Source of the DNA: Rhizoctonia solani
Lineage: Eukaryota > Basidiomycota > Agaricomycetes > Cantharellales > Ceratobasidiaceae
DNA length: 64,000 nt
Assembly: GCF_016906535.1 (NCBI RefSeq)
Contig: NC_057384.1
Location: 1,550,001 to 1,614,000 of the forward strand
Direction of reading: 5' to 3'
Below, piece after piece: positions 12,107 to 24,989 of the stretch. Position numbers and translations under genes: made by a program. Numbering within the stretch: the first letter of the stretch is position 1; every line of letters begins with the position of its first letter. The notes beneath the pieces are model-generated. The model worked only from the letters and a program-made list of their open reading frames with translations. It made no database searches and was not told the origin of the DNA.

Positions 12107-15100
12107 TCACTCGTATTCCAATGTCGGCATATGATAAGGCGAGGTTAAAGAAGCTGAATGTTGAGGCGGCGGTGAGAACCAGCGAGAAAGCTCCTGCCGA
12201 TAAGTTTCGTCGTAAAGCCATCGAACGAGCATTGCCTCCAGCGCTTGTCGCTTGACCGGTTTCGAGAGATAGTCGGACATCCCGACTGATATTCGTGTAT
12301 GCATGAGCTGAACGAAGTACAAGTCAACGCAGGAAAACTCACCCTTGAGACATTTTTCTTTGTCTCCTCGAATGGCGGACGCAGTCATGGCGATGATTGG
12401 TACCGAGCGTGCTTCTGCCGATTCCAGTTGGCGGATACACAATGTTGCTTCGTACCCATCCATTTCGGGCATCTAAAAAATCGCTAGGTACGCAAGCGCA
12501 GGAACAACGTTCATAGACACTCACCTGACAGTCCATGAGGATCAAGTCGTACGTCCGCCTCTCTATCGCAGCCAAGACTTCTTTTCCATTATCCACGGCT
12601 TCCGCATTAAAGTTCATTTTTCGCAACGTCTTTAGCGCAATCTGCTGATTGATCAAGTTATCCTCCGCGACCAGGACCCATATGCTTTGACGTGGGCGTT
12701 GCAGCGATCCAGATGGCCTGGGTGCCATCCCGTTGACCAAGTTGGAGCCTAGCAATCCGTTGTTCGTTTGTGGTGTCATTGGACTTTGCGCACCGATCGT
12801 TTCCTCCATCGAGAGCTCGTACAATGACGGTTTGCCCTCGTCCTGGGCCTTTTGAAACGGTATGGAGAACCAGGCGCAAGTTCCTTGGCCCTCCTTAGAT
12901 TCAAGTCCAATATGGCCACCCATCAGCTCGACCAGCTGTTTACCCCCCAGGTCGAGTTGGATTTCAATGTTACGAAAAAAAAGGATCAAGTTAGAGTTCA
13001 CTCACGTTTTTGCTAATGGTCAATCCAAGTCCAGTACCTCCGTACCTTCGAGCGGTGGATGAATCAGCCTGCGAGAATGGCTGGAACAACCGCTGACGAA
13101 TCGACTCTGCGATCCCGACGCCTTGGTCCTCGATCGAGAATCTCACACGCACGGTTTCGGCGTCTTCGAATTCTTCGACGGCGCGCAAGGTGATGGATCC
13201 CTCGGAGGTGAACTTGATCGAGTTTGTGAGGAGGTTAGTGAGGACTTGACGTAGTCTTCCTGTGTTATGGGATTCAACTTGGGGAGTGATGGGACGAGTA
13301 TGTCCGAGCTGACTAACCTGGGTCACCCATCACTCGTCCGGTATAGGCAAGATTGGCTTCTTCTCTAAATGTGAGGCCCTGCAACCAAGTATCAGTCACG
13401 TAGTTGGATCACAGTTCACAAGCCAGACCTTTTTACTCGTAGCAAAAGAAAGCATCTTCTTAGTATCCAATATCACAATCCCAAGGGAGAATGGAATATG
13501 ATCAATATCCAACTTGCCCATCTCAACCTCTGCTCTCACAAATCACATGAGTATAACACGATAGGGAAGAACTCCAGGGACACCACTACGCACTTGAAAA
13601 GTCCAATATGTCATTGATCACTCTTTTGACGAAAAACTTGAGCTTGGGGGCTAGGGAGCGGGATAATTTAGCTTTGCGACTCACGTCAATAGCGCATCTG
13701 CCGATCTTTGTATGTTTTCGGCTATTCCGCGTTGTTCGGGGTTGAGGTTGGTGTCGCAGAGTAGTTCGGACAGGCCGATTACGCCTGCGATCGGTGTTCT
13801 GATGTACGAAAAGAGGGTAAAGTTGGCGTGGTTCAGGTGAATGTAGTTTACGAGACCACCCACCGGATTTCATGAGACATGTTGGCCAAGAATTGAGATT
13901 TCAGTCGGCTGGCCTCTTTGGCGGCCGTCTCGGAAGCCAAAAGCCTCGACCGTTCAGCAAACGATTCTCGAAGCTTGACTTCAGCAATTTTCCTGTTCCA
14001 AAGTGAAATTTTTTAAATCAGTGTACAAGCTTATAAAACTCGGAACCAACCTCTCAGTAATATCCTAGAACCAAAACCGAAAAATCAACCCCCAAAGATT
14101 CAAATCCCAACCCTTGAAGTACTCACCACGCTGACCCCAACAACCCCAACCACAGGCCGCCTATCCTCCTCCTGATCGACCGCACCAGGCCCAACAACAC
14201 CACCACCACCACCATCCGCATACACGTCCCACTCCTCCCTCATCGGCGTACACTGCGTCCTAAACCACCTTCCCTCAATCTCCATCTCCTGCACGACCCG
14301 CTCGCCCGCAAACGCGCGCTCAATGGCGGGGCCAATCAAGCTCGCGTCCCATACTTCGTATATGCACCGTCCGAGCATCGTGTTGTTCCGCATGAACCGC
14401 GCGCGCGATGTGGAGTGGGAGTGAGAGTGGGAAGGGTAGGATGCGTTGGGGGGTTGTAGTGCGTCGTTGGACGAGTGGTCTGATCGGGAGGAGGATGTGG
14501 TCGATGTTGAGCCGTGCGGCGAGCCGATGAGTTTGAGTTGTCGGACACCGGGGCCTTCGGCTATCGTGACTTTCATGTCTACGGTGCGAGTTAGGATGGC
14601 AATTGCAATACCAAGCTGAGCTACTTGCCTTGGTCTACAGTCCACAACGTCACGGCCGCATGAAGAAGCGTCATTTGTAGTCTTTCCTTGGCTCGTTTGG
14701 ACTCGGCGAGAGCTTCGACGGTATCATGAATGTCCGTGCAAGTGCCTACCCATTTAACAATCCCCCCATGCGCATCTTTAATAGGCACGGCTCGCCCGAC
14801 CATCCACCTGTAGACATTATCCTTGCGCAGACATCGGTAGGTGGTTTCGTACATTTCCCCGGTATGCAGCGCGTGAGACCATGCTGCGCCTTTGGGATGC
14901 CAATCAACGACCCAGGCCAGTATGGGCAGATGCAAAAAAACGTACTCGTCGAAGGCATATCGTCCGGATGAAACCGTCCCTGCCAGCCCAGTCCCTCCGA
15001 ATTCAACGGATCGACACCGGTATACTCGTACCAGACTTTGTCTACGAGGTGGGGCCAATTTCAAACAACCACACAATGACGCAATGCGCATCAAAAACGT

Positions 15101-17150
15101 GGGGGAGAGGACAATTTAAGTTGCCGGCGGTAATTTATGAATGACACGCGGGGTCAGTCTAGATTCCTCTTCCCCGATCTAATATAAAAAGTAAACTTAC
15201 TAAAATAGGTCACGTACCCATCTGGGCGAGCCGTCCATGCAATCTGGGGCAAACAGTCGCACACCCGCTCGAATTCTGCAATTGAACAGATCTGGTCAGC
15301 CATGATCATGATTTGTCGTCGATCAGAATGGTGGGAACCGAGAATGTAAATTTAAAGAAAGAATGAAAAAGCCGAATAGGGACGAAATGAGAGTCAAGAA
15401 AGGGTCCCACTTACGCATGTCGCTCTCGTGATGAATGCTCTCCATCCTCTCCTTTTCCTTTTGCGTGACGTCCCGCACAGTCATTACGCCCCCGATGAGC
15501 TCGCCTCGAACATCTCGCATGGGCCGGGCCGAGATTTCGAGAATGAGCTTGGTGCCCCGGGGCAACGAGCCCGAAGATGAAAGCTCGGCGTTGTGTGGTT
15601 TGCGGATGGGACTTGAGGGTATGCCGGTGAGTACGGGGCGGGACGAGCTCGAGATGGCGGCGGCGGGCGGTACACTGGTGATACGAGAAGACGACGACGA
15701 CACCGACGGGAAATAGCTCCCGGACGATTCGTTGGGCGCAGCCACCTCGGTATCGAGCGCAGGTCCGACTTCCCACAGGTTCGGGTCGTTGGGCAGCGAA
15801 GACATGGTCGTAGCGGGAGAGGGCGCTCTGAGTGTGCCGGTCGTCTCGGAGCGAGCACACTCGGTTCCGATCTCGCTCTTGTCGGCCGTCGGGCCGTCCC
15901 AGGGCGACGAACGCTCGTGGTCCTCGGCCGAGTCAGGGGTTTCGAGTTCGGTGGTGGGTGCAGCGGGCCGAGGAGCAAATGTGTTTTCGTCCAGTTCCAT
16001 CGCGTGGTTGTCTAGTCCTTTTGGCTGGGGCTGGATGTAATGGGCCTCGCCTTCGAGTCGAATAGCGCCGCACTGAGTTTCAGCCACGACTTGACCGAGG
16101 ACGGCTGCTTGGTAGAGTGGATGGTCCACAGGCTCGAGTCGGGACGTAAAGTCCACGTCGGCGAGGATAAAAGACGGGTGCCAAGTCGGGATTTGGGATA
16201 AAACAAAAGCAGCAAAGTCGATTCGGGGCGGAGAGGACGAGCCATGGTCGCTCCCTGCGGGACTATGGCGAGATAGGTCAAAATATCCTACTTCTCCTCC
16301 ACCGGTAATGTCAAGCCATTTCTGATTTCTGACCGCTACCGTTCCGTCGACGGATAGAGCCATGACGCCGGTGTCGATCGCATCCATAACGCCGTCTCGC
16401 AGCATATCGATTAGTGATGCTGGCGGTGGGGACGAGGATGATCGAGAGAATGTTGGAGACGGTGCGGAGCGATGTGGAATCGACAACGAGGACGGACTGA
16501 TAGTTGTGGGAGGGGATATGACCTGTGACGGGACCGAATAGACCAGAGGCGACAGGGACGGGGAAAAATCGACAGAAGGAGAACCTCCATCCTCTGTTGG
16601 ACTGGGAGTGGGTATCTCAAGGTATGCCTTATGGTCGAGTAACTTTCTGGAACGACGTGAGGTGCGGCGAGGTGCGGCTATATCCCGCAAGGAAATGGTA
16701 TAAAAGCACTCGTGAATCATGATTGTGCGCGGAGCCGGCAGCGTGTTCTTGGGCGACTTGGAAGTAGCATACATCTTTCGTTGTTACCGATATAAGCACA
16801 TCTACTGCTCATACGATGAGTAGAGTGCTCACCGGGTCATCGGTAGGGTGCCACGCAGCAACACTCATATCAACCGTGGTCCTGTCCGTCTTGAGCCGGC
16901 GAATAACCGGAGCTGCCGTATCTGCATGACCAATCCTCTGTGCAGCCTCGTTGAGTGCAAGCGTAAACGTCAATCTGGCATCGGACGCCCATAAATGAGT
17001 TGTTGTGCGTCCAACAATCTCCGCGGCGGGCACACCAAACAACCGCTCGGCTTGTCGGGAAATAACTCGCACTTGTCGGTTCGCATCCAGCACGGCCAGC
17101 GCTTCTGGCGCAAACCGCAGCCCGCGCATCGCCTCGTGCAGGTCCAGCAT
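12107..17150 (-). CDS. Multi-PAS hybrid histidine kinase with C-terminal receiver, 16 exons
   Basis: This is a cytosolic two-component sensor that autophosphorylates on His and passes phosphate to its own Asp, then to a HPt protein and the HOG pathway. Sixteen exons join in frame to about 1327 aa. PAS-like segments lie at about residues 10-100, 235-300 with its PAC at about 540, 562-690 (TYFN...VWYEYTGVD) and 691-855. HisKA has ANMSHEIRTP (His near 899). The ATPase shows LLTNSIKFT (N box), DQGVGI, FQPFSQAD and GGTGLGLTI. The receiver has LVAEDN and LMDCQMPEMDG (Asp near 1223) and ends KPVKRQ. The exon 5 donor at 14628 is GC (GCAAGT), and exon 7 (14051-14064) is only 14 nt. Start 17150 (MLDLHEAM) is chosen over an upstream ATG at 17219. 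It has no HAMP repeats, so it is not a Nik1-type kinase. Confidence 0.93.
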
Positions 17151-17945
17151 TATAGTGTCGTCGTTGTCGGCTACCACAGTGAGAAAGAGAGTGTGTTCTA
17201 TGACAAACCCCCGATTCACGTGATCTCGATCCTCATTTCAATGCTCAGGGATACATGTGCCTGGAGATCGACTCTGACGTAACATGGTCTAGACTACGCC
17301 TGAACTACCAAGTGCACTCTTTCAGCGAACAAGAATACTTGTATGTATATGCCTCTCCTATGAAGAATAAATTTGGATGTTCACTGGCCCAGAGTACAGA
17401 TGACATATCCCATGCCTGGAAGAATGACGAACTTGAGGTGCTTCTAATTGGAAATGGGTATCCCGATCCCTGAAATACATTTGCAAGGGTTCCTCGTCTC
17501 TTTAGCTGACCCGAGCAGAGTGTTAAGAGTTGGACTGGAGAAGGCTACATGCAACCACCTAGTTCCATATCTGATAGCTCTTGTAGAGCGGTTCTAATAG
17601 AAAAGTCCACTATACGAGACCTTGCCACAAACATGGGCGCAACAACCAAAGTCAAAGCCGTCCTGTACTAAATGCATATGGGCGAGATCATGAGCCGACC
17701 CCCAAGTTGCATTGCTTATATCCGTTCAATCTAGTATACCTCAAAAGTTCCTACTCGTTGAAGTCGGCTGTCACTCTTTTTTACACACGTCCATATATAG
17801 TCATACGGGAGCTACATGCAAACTAGGCTACCTGACACACTTTTTCGAGACACGTCCATATATAAACAATACGGGAGCTACATGCGAACTAGGCAAACCG
17901 CTCACAAAGCACAAACCAAACCATGAGAAGCTACAGGAGGGGAAA
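17151..17945. other. Intergenic upstream of the kinase gene
   Basis: No gene is recognised. The stretch contains a two-copy direct repeat at 17786-17894 and presumably the kinase promoter. Confidence 0.45.
17786..17894. repeat. Two-copy direct repeat, about 43 bp units
   Basis: The block CACGTCCATATATA followed by TACGGGAGCTACATGC and AACTAGGC occurs at 17786-17828 and again at 17851-17894, with 22 bp between copies. Confidence 0.7.
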
Positions 17946-19283
17946 CAAAACGCAGCAACCGTAAAATAAAATAAAAAACAGAACGTAGCACGGTCAGAGC
18001 AAAAAGACTGGCCGCTGGGCGGCGTACAGGTGGATTAAGGCCTAACTCAGGTAGAGGCCGTAAGGCGGGAGAATGGTGTGGCGGCCGTAAGGGCGTATAT
18101 ACTAAAAATTCTGGGCGGTTGCCGGCGGGCCTCCTTGTCTTCTGCCAATACCCGTCTTGGCGATGAACTTTGCGACCGCTTCCAGACCTGGGTGGGAGCC
18201 AAACAGTAAAGGCCTAGATACTCCAATGGAAAACTCACTAAGAAGCTCTCTTTGTCCCGCCGTAGCGGGACAGGATGTTGTCAAGTGTGTGATTGTCTCT
18301 TCCCACTCTCTGCACGCACATCTTGGGTCCACGTCGTGGTGAAATTGCGCGTGGTACTCGCCGTAATGTCCGTGTCCTGTGAGGAACCGGGCTAGTCGGC
18401 ACTCGATGTCCCTGCCGAGCCTGCTGTCGTTGAATATCAGGTGTAGTTTAAGTGCGGGCAGATGGGGGATATAATAGTTCGAGTTGATGCGAGCGTTGGT
18501 GTGATCTTGCCTTGATTTTCGCCACGATCGTACTGCCGTTAGTGTGGAATGTTCCCCGATCCACGTTGTGGCGCGATTGAATATGGGAGTGGGTGGTACG
18601 TTGGCTCCCTGGTTAGCTAGTCGGTCCGCCACTTTGTTGCCGCTGATTCCGTTATGTCTGGGTACCCAAGTGACGTAAACTTTGCGGTTCGGATGACCAC
18701 TGAGGAACGTTTGTACGTTTGCGATAAATGATCTGGACGCAAACTGGCACGGGTGACGAGATAGATCGGCTATGACTTTGATGGCGGATTGGTTGTCGCA
18801 GAAGATGTGGATGTTGCAATTACCTTGACTTTCGGCAATTTTCTTAGCTCTCAAGAACGCAAGTAAAATCCCAAGCATTTCTGCATTATATATGTTGGCT
18901 CTGGGCCCAATCCCAAACGACTCAGATGACAAGGTCCTTTTTCCGGCACGTATAACGTAGCCGACGCCGATTTTCCGAATGCCACTGGACACCACCGCGT
19001 GCCCATCTGAATAGCCATGAACGCTGGCGTGACACTCTTCAAGGACGCTGATTTTGGATGGGACTTCGTTGCGGTAGTCGTCTCGTTTTTGGCCGCCTGA
19101 GTCGCTTCTTATGATCAGTTGTTCGGGGGACGGGTTGGGAGGGTTTGCTGGGTGAGCCAGGTATGGGGTGGCAAACTCTGCTAGGGGGTGGCCGAGTGCT
19201 GCGATACGGTGGATGGGGGATGTGGTGTTTTCCGAACGTGTTTTTCGTCCGCTGCTAAGGTGGGGTATATGCGTGTCCCATGA
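17946..19283 (-). mobile_element. 5'-truncated LINE (non-LTR retrotransposon), 3' end with RNase H
   Basis: The only coding part left is the C-terminal portion of ORF2 with an RNase H domain. The presumed 3' end is an A/T-rich tail near 17946-17975. The 5' side stops abruptly at the inverted-repeat end of a MITE at 19284, and no reverse transcriptase sequence is found beyond it. Confidence 0.75.
18102..19283 (-). pseudogene. LINE ORF2 C-terminus: RNase H domain and CCHC-type tail
   Basis: The frame is open for 393 codons up to the MITE border. The domain begins around VHGYSDGHAV (first catalytic Asp), continues with YNAEMLGILLA (catalytic Glu), IFCDNQSA (second Asp) and TWVPRHNGISGNKVADRLA (His and last Asp), so the RNase H active site looks complete. 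After it, a segment of the form C-x-C...H...C (RCACREWEETITHLTTSC) is typical of the end of such LINEs. There is no start codon of its own and the RT is missing, so it is a dead fragment. Confidence 0.85.
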
Positions 19284-19497
19284 CCACGGTGGACCCCAAA
19301 AGTGCGAATTTTCTGAACGTGAACAATCGCGCGTTATATGCGGAGTGCTGGCAAAATCCGCCTAGTTTTTCCATGAATCCGCATCCCCAACTCACCCCTG
19401 TGTGTCTTCGAGGTACGGATCCTGCGATTTTAGGTGCGGATGTCTGGCAAAATCTGGACTTCATGCGGATTTCCCGTACTTTTGGGGTTCGCCGTGG
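19284..19497. mobile_element. MITE copy B, 214 bp, with 23 bp terminal inverted repeats
   Basis: The left end CCACGGTGGACCCCAAAAGT and the right end read in reverse, CCACGGCGAACCCCAAAAGT, match at all but two of 20 positions. It shares internal blocks with copy A at 5358-5572. It lies exactly at the truncated 5' border of the LINE fragment. Confidence 0.8.
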
Positions 19498-20060
19498 ACT
19501 TGAGTAATCGCTTAGCAACTTCGGATAATCACTTGACACTCTCATAATCATTGAATTTGACCAACTACCAGGGCTAAACGCCTCGATAACCTCGCGGTTC
19601 ATGCTAGCTCACAGACAAAAGGCACATACTCTCTGGGGATGCACTATTGCACAATACACGCAGTATTACTAACTGGGCTCGAGCCAAAAGACAACCAATG
19701 GATCCACTCCACGGATGATGACAGCCATGGCCTCGCTATAAATGGGAGAGCTTTCCGATAGAATAAGCTCGCTCAATCCCGCAAAGGTCTTTGAGCAAGT
19801 TGTTAAAGTATATATTGGTCTTATATATATTATCTTCTTAACTACGCAGGCTCCGTGGTTATGTCGAGCGATGTATGTCTATATCCAAGCTGTATGTACA
19901 TCGATAGTAAACGGGGGTTTATATGTACATTGTAGTGAGGTGTGAACGGGGAAAGAAGGTATATATATAAGTACTCGTCGAGGTAGTATAGTACATGAGT
20001 TACGGATCATGTATATACATATATAATTGCTCATACGAGATCGGCTACGTACTTTAATAC
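19498..20060. other. Spacer, no gene recognised
   Basis: The stretch is AT-rich with several TATATA runs (19805-20025). There is no protein-like frame. Confidence 0.4.
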
Positions 20061-20544
20061 AAGTGAACATTGCCACACTCGAGTCGATCTTGAAGATGGC
20101 CGAGGATGTTGATACGTATCAGTACTTCAAATCCCAGCGGCTGATAGGAGGCTACATCGCCCTCATGCAAAAGATCAAAGTCGAGGGAAGGTCACCGGTA
20201 TGTATATATACATCTGCCTTGAATACTCGGCTAATATCTTCCAGCCGTTGAGCTACGAGTACGGATATCTATGTTTTCGAATAATCCTGTTCACTCTGAG
20301 CTTCTATTTAATTTATTGGTCCGACTCATACAGAATCATGCAACAGAATATGAGACAGACACCTGGGATCGAATATCCACTCGTGTTCTCGAGTCACGTC
20401 GCCCAGGTCGTCCGGCAGGAAATACACGCTTCGTCCCAGGGGCTTGAATGCGACTCTACACTGCGGGCGGCCACGGACTCCTCCACTTGTAACGCGTACA
20501 GGACACACATACTATACATAAGAGCGCGCGAGACCAAAGGGTAG
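20061..20544 (+). pseudogene. Fragment of a MYND-family gene (N-terminal region)
   Basis: Translation of 20061-20197 joined to 20245 onward across a 47 bp GTATGT...CCAG intron gives LIGGYIALM...EGRSP then PLSYEYGYLCFRI. The intact MYND gene at 53593-55528 has LISGCIKLM...ESGRVT then PFAYEYGYLCFRI, with the intron at the same place. Nothing upstream supplies a start, and the C-terminal zinc finger is absent here. A finger-bearing 3' half of the same family lies on the same strand at 44347-45011, so the two may once have been one gene. The downstream limit is where the frame stops, not a known end. Confidence 0.6.
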
Positions 20545-20740
20545 GCTAGGTAAAAGGAGGGTGCTGATTTTTTCAAAGAACTTTATTATAGTCCTGTAAG
20601 GAACTGTCCCATGATGCGTACGCTCATATAACAAAATAAATACGATGAATATTGTAACACTACCCCAAAACTCGGTATATTTATTTAGCTCGTAATTGGC
20701 ACGACAAAACACAGTGTATGTACTATCAACCAATTCCAAT

Positions 20741-23700
20741 TCATAAACTTCTCCAATCATCCTCAAATCCAGGTTGATAAGATGTGATATCAATCGATGA
20801 ATGGCCAATACTGCTAGGTTCTCCCACAAATCTCAATACAACTTCAGGTTTGCTATAAGTTGATGATCGGGAGATAGGCCTTGACGGTGGTAGGGGAGTA
20901 ATGACTGCTATATCTAATGCTGTTGTGTGTGTGAACTGTGCAAGACCTCTACAACTCTTTGGTACAGTCTGCAATATCCCCTCCATATGCGTTGCCATTG
21001 TCTGATCGGGTTGAGATCTGCGAAGCTGATGAATGCATTCGACAATACGAGCCGAATAAGTGTCCAAACGATCCTCTTTGTAGAAGTTTAAGAGCCGCCA
21101 TTCTAGGTCTTTCTTGACTTGTTCTACTCCCTTTGTCGCGAGTTTAAGCCCAGAATCCTTTTCAAGAAGTAGTCTTAGCTTCTTTTGATTTTCTGTGGCC
21201 GAATGATCAGCCAGGTGAAGAAGGAGCCAAAGCTGGGAAGCAGAGAAATTTCGTGATTGTCTTGCTGTCCCATAAGCAAAGTCATATCCCAGCTGTGCTA
21301 TAAGCGAGCGGCCCATTACTCTAATCTGAATAAGATAATCCAAGAGTTTACTGCCCAGCTGTGGGAAGCGGAACCTAGCCAGAAGGCCCACGCAAGTTGA
21401 CCTGTGAGCAGCCAGTTCGGATAGACAGGTAACGTGTGCAACAATAATATATGCGGCCTCAGGTAGATGCTCTACGTTGGTTCCAATGGCGTTTAGGGGT
21501 GGCATTGACACAGTGTCATAAACCCGTATTATTGCTTGGACAAATCCCCGAGCATCCACAAATGTTAATGGCTCCGAGTGCTTGAGGTAGTCATCACACC
21601 ATGTTTTAATTGATGCGAGAATGGTGGGGTCTACCATAGGTTCTAAGCCGTATCTCCCTGTATTGTATATGATTTCTTGACACCCAGCCCAAAAGAACTT
21701 AAGGCGATCACTGGCCACCAGTTGAGATTCGTCCATGGCTTGGCGAATGCGACTGTATACCTGTAAACCTCTGTCAGAGTCAAGCAAGGTTCTGTCTTGA
21801 CTGAGGTGGCGGTCAATGAATGTAGATATTAGGAACACGACTGCAGGTCTTAATGTACCAATAGTCACCGGTTGACTATGAGTAGTCCCAAGCATATAGT
21901 TTTGGTAAAGTGCGAGGCATGAGTAAAAAAACTTCAGGTTTAATAAAGAAACCTCCGCGCAACATTCCATAAGAACTGCGCCATTGAGCAATGATTGGAG
22001 GGCGGCGGGGTGGAGCTCCTGAAACTTTGAGGCAACATGAATTGTAAATAAACTTGTAATCGAATGCATGATCTCCTTAGCATCGGAAACATCGCCCCTT
22101 AGCACGCGCAGACCTTGTGTTGCAGCAGAACTGCCCAGGGTGAGGGCCGAAGATTATTACCTGTGGAAACAAATGCGCCATCTTGAATTAGAGAAAGAAG
22201 TTGACTGCCGGAAGCGTGGATGTGGAAGTATTATAGTTCGTATCAAGTCAGTTAACGTATATAGGCCCCAAACGCCTCTGCCACTCACCGCTCATGCTGG
22301 GACCTCAAGTCCCAAACTACTACTCCGACATCTTTAATATCTTCCTGGTCCTTTATACTACAATCTGGCTGTGAGGAATATGCCAAGAAGGTCAGAGCCC
22401 GGGCGTATCTTGATGCATCCATTGTAGCTTGTTTGTTGTGACCGGTCAATACAAGGCGTTGAAGGATTTTCAATGATGCCCCACAAGAATGTAAAGGACC
22501 TTTGGGGACTTTGTGGTTAGCTCCAGAAATGGCTTGAAGAGCAATAGAAACAGAGTTTGGTGTCTTGCAATTTTGAATAAGCCATTTGAGGGCATAGCTG
22601 GCAATCTTGTTTGAGGAAAGATGCAGGTTCAAGAAATTGATCTGCCAAACCCAAGATTTAGAAATAAACGTGGAGCAAATTTCTAGGATCCTATCATCTA
22701 ACCAGTCAATTATCAAGCCCCAAAATGAGTCTTGACAGACATCCATAATATAATATGAAATATTGTAATAATAGCTGCCCAAACTTGCAAAGGGATGTTG
22801 TAGTATGGCATCAATGATGATAAGGGGCGGAAAAATCACTGCAGTTATCATAAGAGGAAGGAGACCAATCAACCATATAGGGGCCCATAGTGTCACCTTT
22901 ATAAACATCATACTGTATTCTAGGAATTGACTTGATATGTGAGACAGTATGTTGATGAATCCAGTTGAGGAAGTAAGGGCCCTGGAAATAATTGTGGTGT
23001 AAGGAAAATAATCTACAACACACGCTGTAACACTTGACCAGATATAGAATAAAAGCAAGGCTCCCAATACGCAGATGACAGGTATAGCCGTTGTTTGGTT
23101 CAAATCCCAGATGTAAATGCATAAGCCAACCGTGAACAATACTGAGTCATAGCGTCATTTAGGTGGTCATCCTGAAAAACATAAAGTGTAGTAATACCCA
23201 CATAGAGACAGGTGGATGAGCAATGGTAGGATCTCAATTAGGCCTTGCATCTTCCACCTTTTGATCATCATCCATTTACGTTGCCTACACTCAACCTGAT
23301 CCCATGGGTGCCCCGCGCAACCAGTTGCAAATGAATGGCACCAATTTTTGGCCAACATGGCCAAGAATGAGGTTGCAATGCTTGCAGCAAGTGAGAGATA
23401 CCACAAGGTGTTGATAAATACAGTGTTGTGGGGAGGTACAAACCCAGATGTGCTGTTCTGGACCGGCATGATAACAGTGGTATGATCAATTGAATGGTTG
23501 CTTGCAAGAGCAACCAATGCCTGAGAGATGACCACCAGGGAGGCTGCGGAGGCCTTGTTGGGATCTTGCTTGAGCATGTTAGAGCTTTCTATCAAAAAGC
23601 TACAAATCAATCAATGGCCAGTTAATGACAATGCTTAGCTCAATCATAATGAGCTCATGCGGTTGACAAAGTCAAGAATAGCGCTGCCTGTTCCTAGATA

Positions 23701-23892
23701 ATCAGCAGTGCAAACCTATCCTGTAGATGCACAGGCTTACAAAAACTATGATAGTAGTAGCAAGTGATGCTGGTCAGTACAGTGTTGTTTGAAAAAAGGT
23801 CAGACTCTTGCCTAGTATTAAATCCAAGGATCTATTACAACTGGACAGTCAGTTATGCACATTACACAATCTTGAACTTACTTGTTCCAGCC
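20741..23892 (-). pseudogene. DUF6535-family membrane protein gene, 3' part, cut by retrotransposon
   Basis: Exons 23202-23599, 22289-23141, 22161-22204 and 20741-22113 join in frame with GT-AG introns and no stops. The first exon has the family core (FLIESSNMLKQDP, NTLWYLSLAASI, ML-KNWCHSF, RWKMQ, LPLLIHLSL), the second begins with a helix ending YIWDLN. Several transmembrane helices are predicted by eye, followed by a long soluble helical region (VLRGDVSDAKEIMHSI...). The exon before it is degraded near 23640-23700 and includes a stop. An 11 bp exon remnant plus donor at 23882-23892 (Trp-Asn-Lys, GTAAGT) sits against the retrotransposon and continues the exon found at 42602-42804. The function of the family is unknown; it is expanded in basidiomycetes. 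Confidence 0.82.
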
Positions 23893-24430
23893 TGTTGTAC
23901 ACCACTGTAAGGTGGGTACTTGCTGGTGAAGGCAGGCGCTTGTGGCCGTGCTACTACACAGATGTATGTAATCTAACTACGTAAGGCTATCTACTACTAA
24001 CTAAGTTGCTTATGGCAACAACTAACTATCTACTGGCAACGCGGAGGGGCCCTAGGCCTGGAGGTGTGGTAAGTTAGGTAAGGGGGTGATGCGTCAGCAG
24101 AACTTCTGGGGGGGCCGGCTACTCAGCTGGCTGGTGCCTCCTCAATGGATATGAGACAAGGTAAAATCAACTTGGGATCTCCAAGCAATTTTCCTGCTGT
24201 TTATATAGACAAGAGAGAAGGTATATACATGGTCTGTGCGTGAGATAAGGAAGCGTTTGTGTGAAAAGAGAAGCGTACTGCGGGCTGCGCAGAAGCGTGG
24301 ATTTCTCCTAAGCGCCCTTGGCACGGCATCTTGGTGCGGCATCTTGGCATGAATAAGTGCCGAGATCACGTGATCAAAAAACATGAGATATTAAGTCCGT
24401 AAAAAATACTAAAAATAATAGAAAATTCAG
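23893..24430 (-). repeat. 3' LTR of gypsy element 2, first part (interrupted)
   Basis: It starts TGTTGTACACC at the TSD and runs to ATTCAG, where element 1 is inserted. The remaining 35 bp lie at 30670-30704. It matches the intact LTR at 42029-42601. Confidence 0.92.
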
Positions 24431-24989
24431 TGTTACAACCTCCTTGAATATACCATTAGAATCGCCCGATTTTTCTATTATTTTTAGTATTTTTTACGGA
24501 CTCTATATCTTTTATTTTTCGATCACGTGACCTCGGCGCTTATCATGCCGAGATGCCGCGCCGAGATGCCGTGCCAAGGGCGCTTAGGAGAAATCCACGC
24601 TTCTACGCAGTCCGCAGCATGCTTCCTTTTTCCAACATGTACTTCTTTTCTCACGCGCACAGACCATGTAGATAGCGCACTTATGTCTATAAATACAGCA
24701 GGGAAATCGCTTGGAAACACCAAGTCGATTTTACCTCGTCTCTTACTCATTAGAGAAGGTAGCCAGCCAGCTAAGTAGCCGGCCCCCTAGTAGTATCAGT
24801 TGCTTACCCCTTATATACACCTACCACACCTCCCAGGCCTAAGGCCCCCACGCAGTAGTATAGAAGTAGCAGACCGCCTTAAGCGGTACTAGGATAGCCT
24901 TAGTTAGTTAGTTTACATAAGCTTGTAGTAGTACGGCCTCAAGTGCCCGCCTCCACTAGCGTGTACCCACATTATAGTGGTGTACGACA
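24431..24989 (+). repeat. 5' LTR of gypsy element 1
   Basis: 559 bp with TG...CA ends. A TATAAATA box at 24688-24695 probably sets the transcript start. Confidence 0.95.
24688..24695 (+). promoter_or_regulatory. TATA box in the LTR of element 1
   Basis: TATAAATA; the same box is at the corresponding place in the 3' LTR, near 30363-30370. Confidence 0.5.

Noticed and set aside
15435..16065. Long plus-strand frames opposite the kinase gene
   Set aside because: They are antisense shadows of the Ser/Pro-rich kinase linker, which has biased codons.
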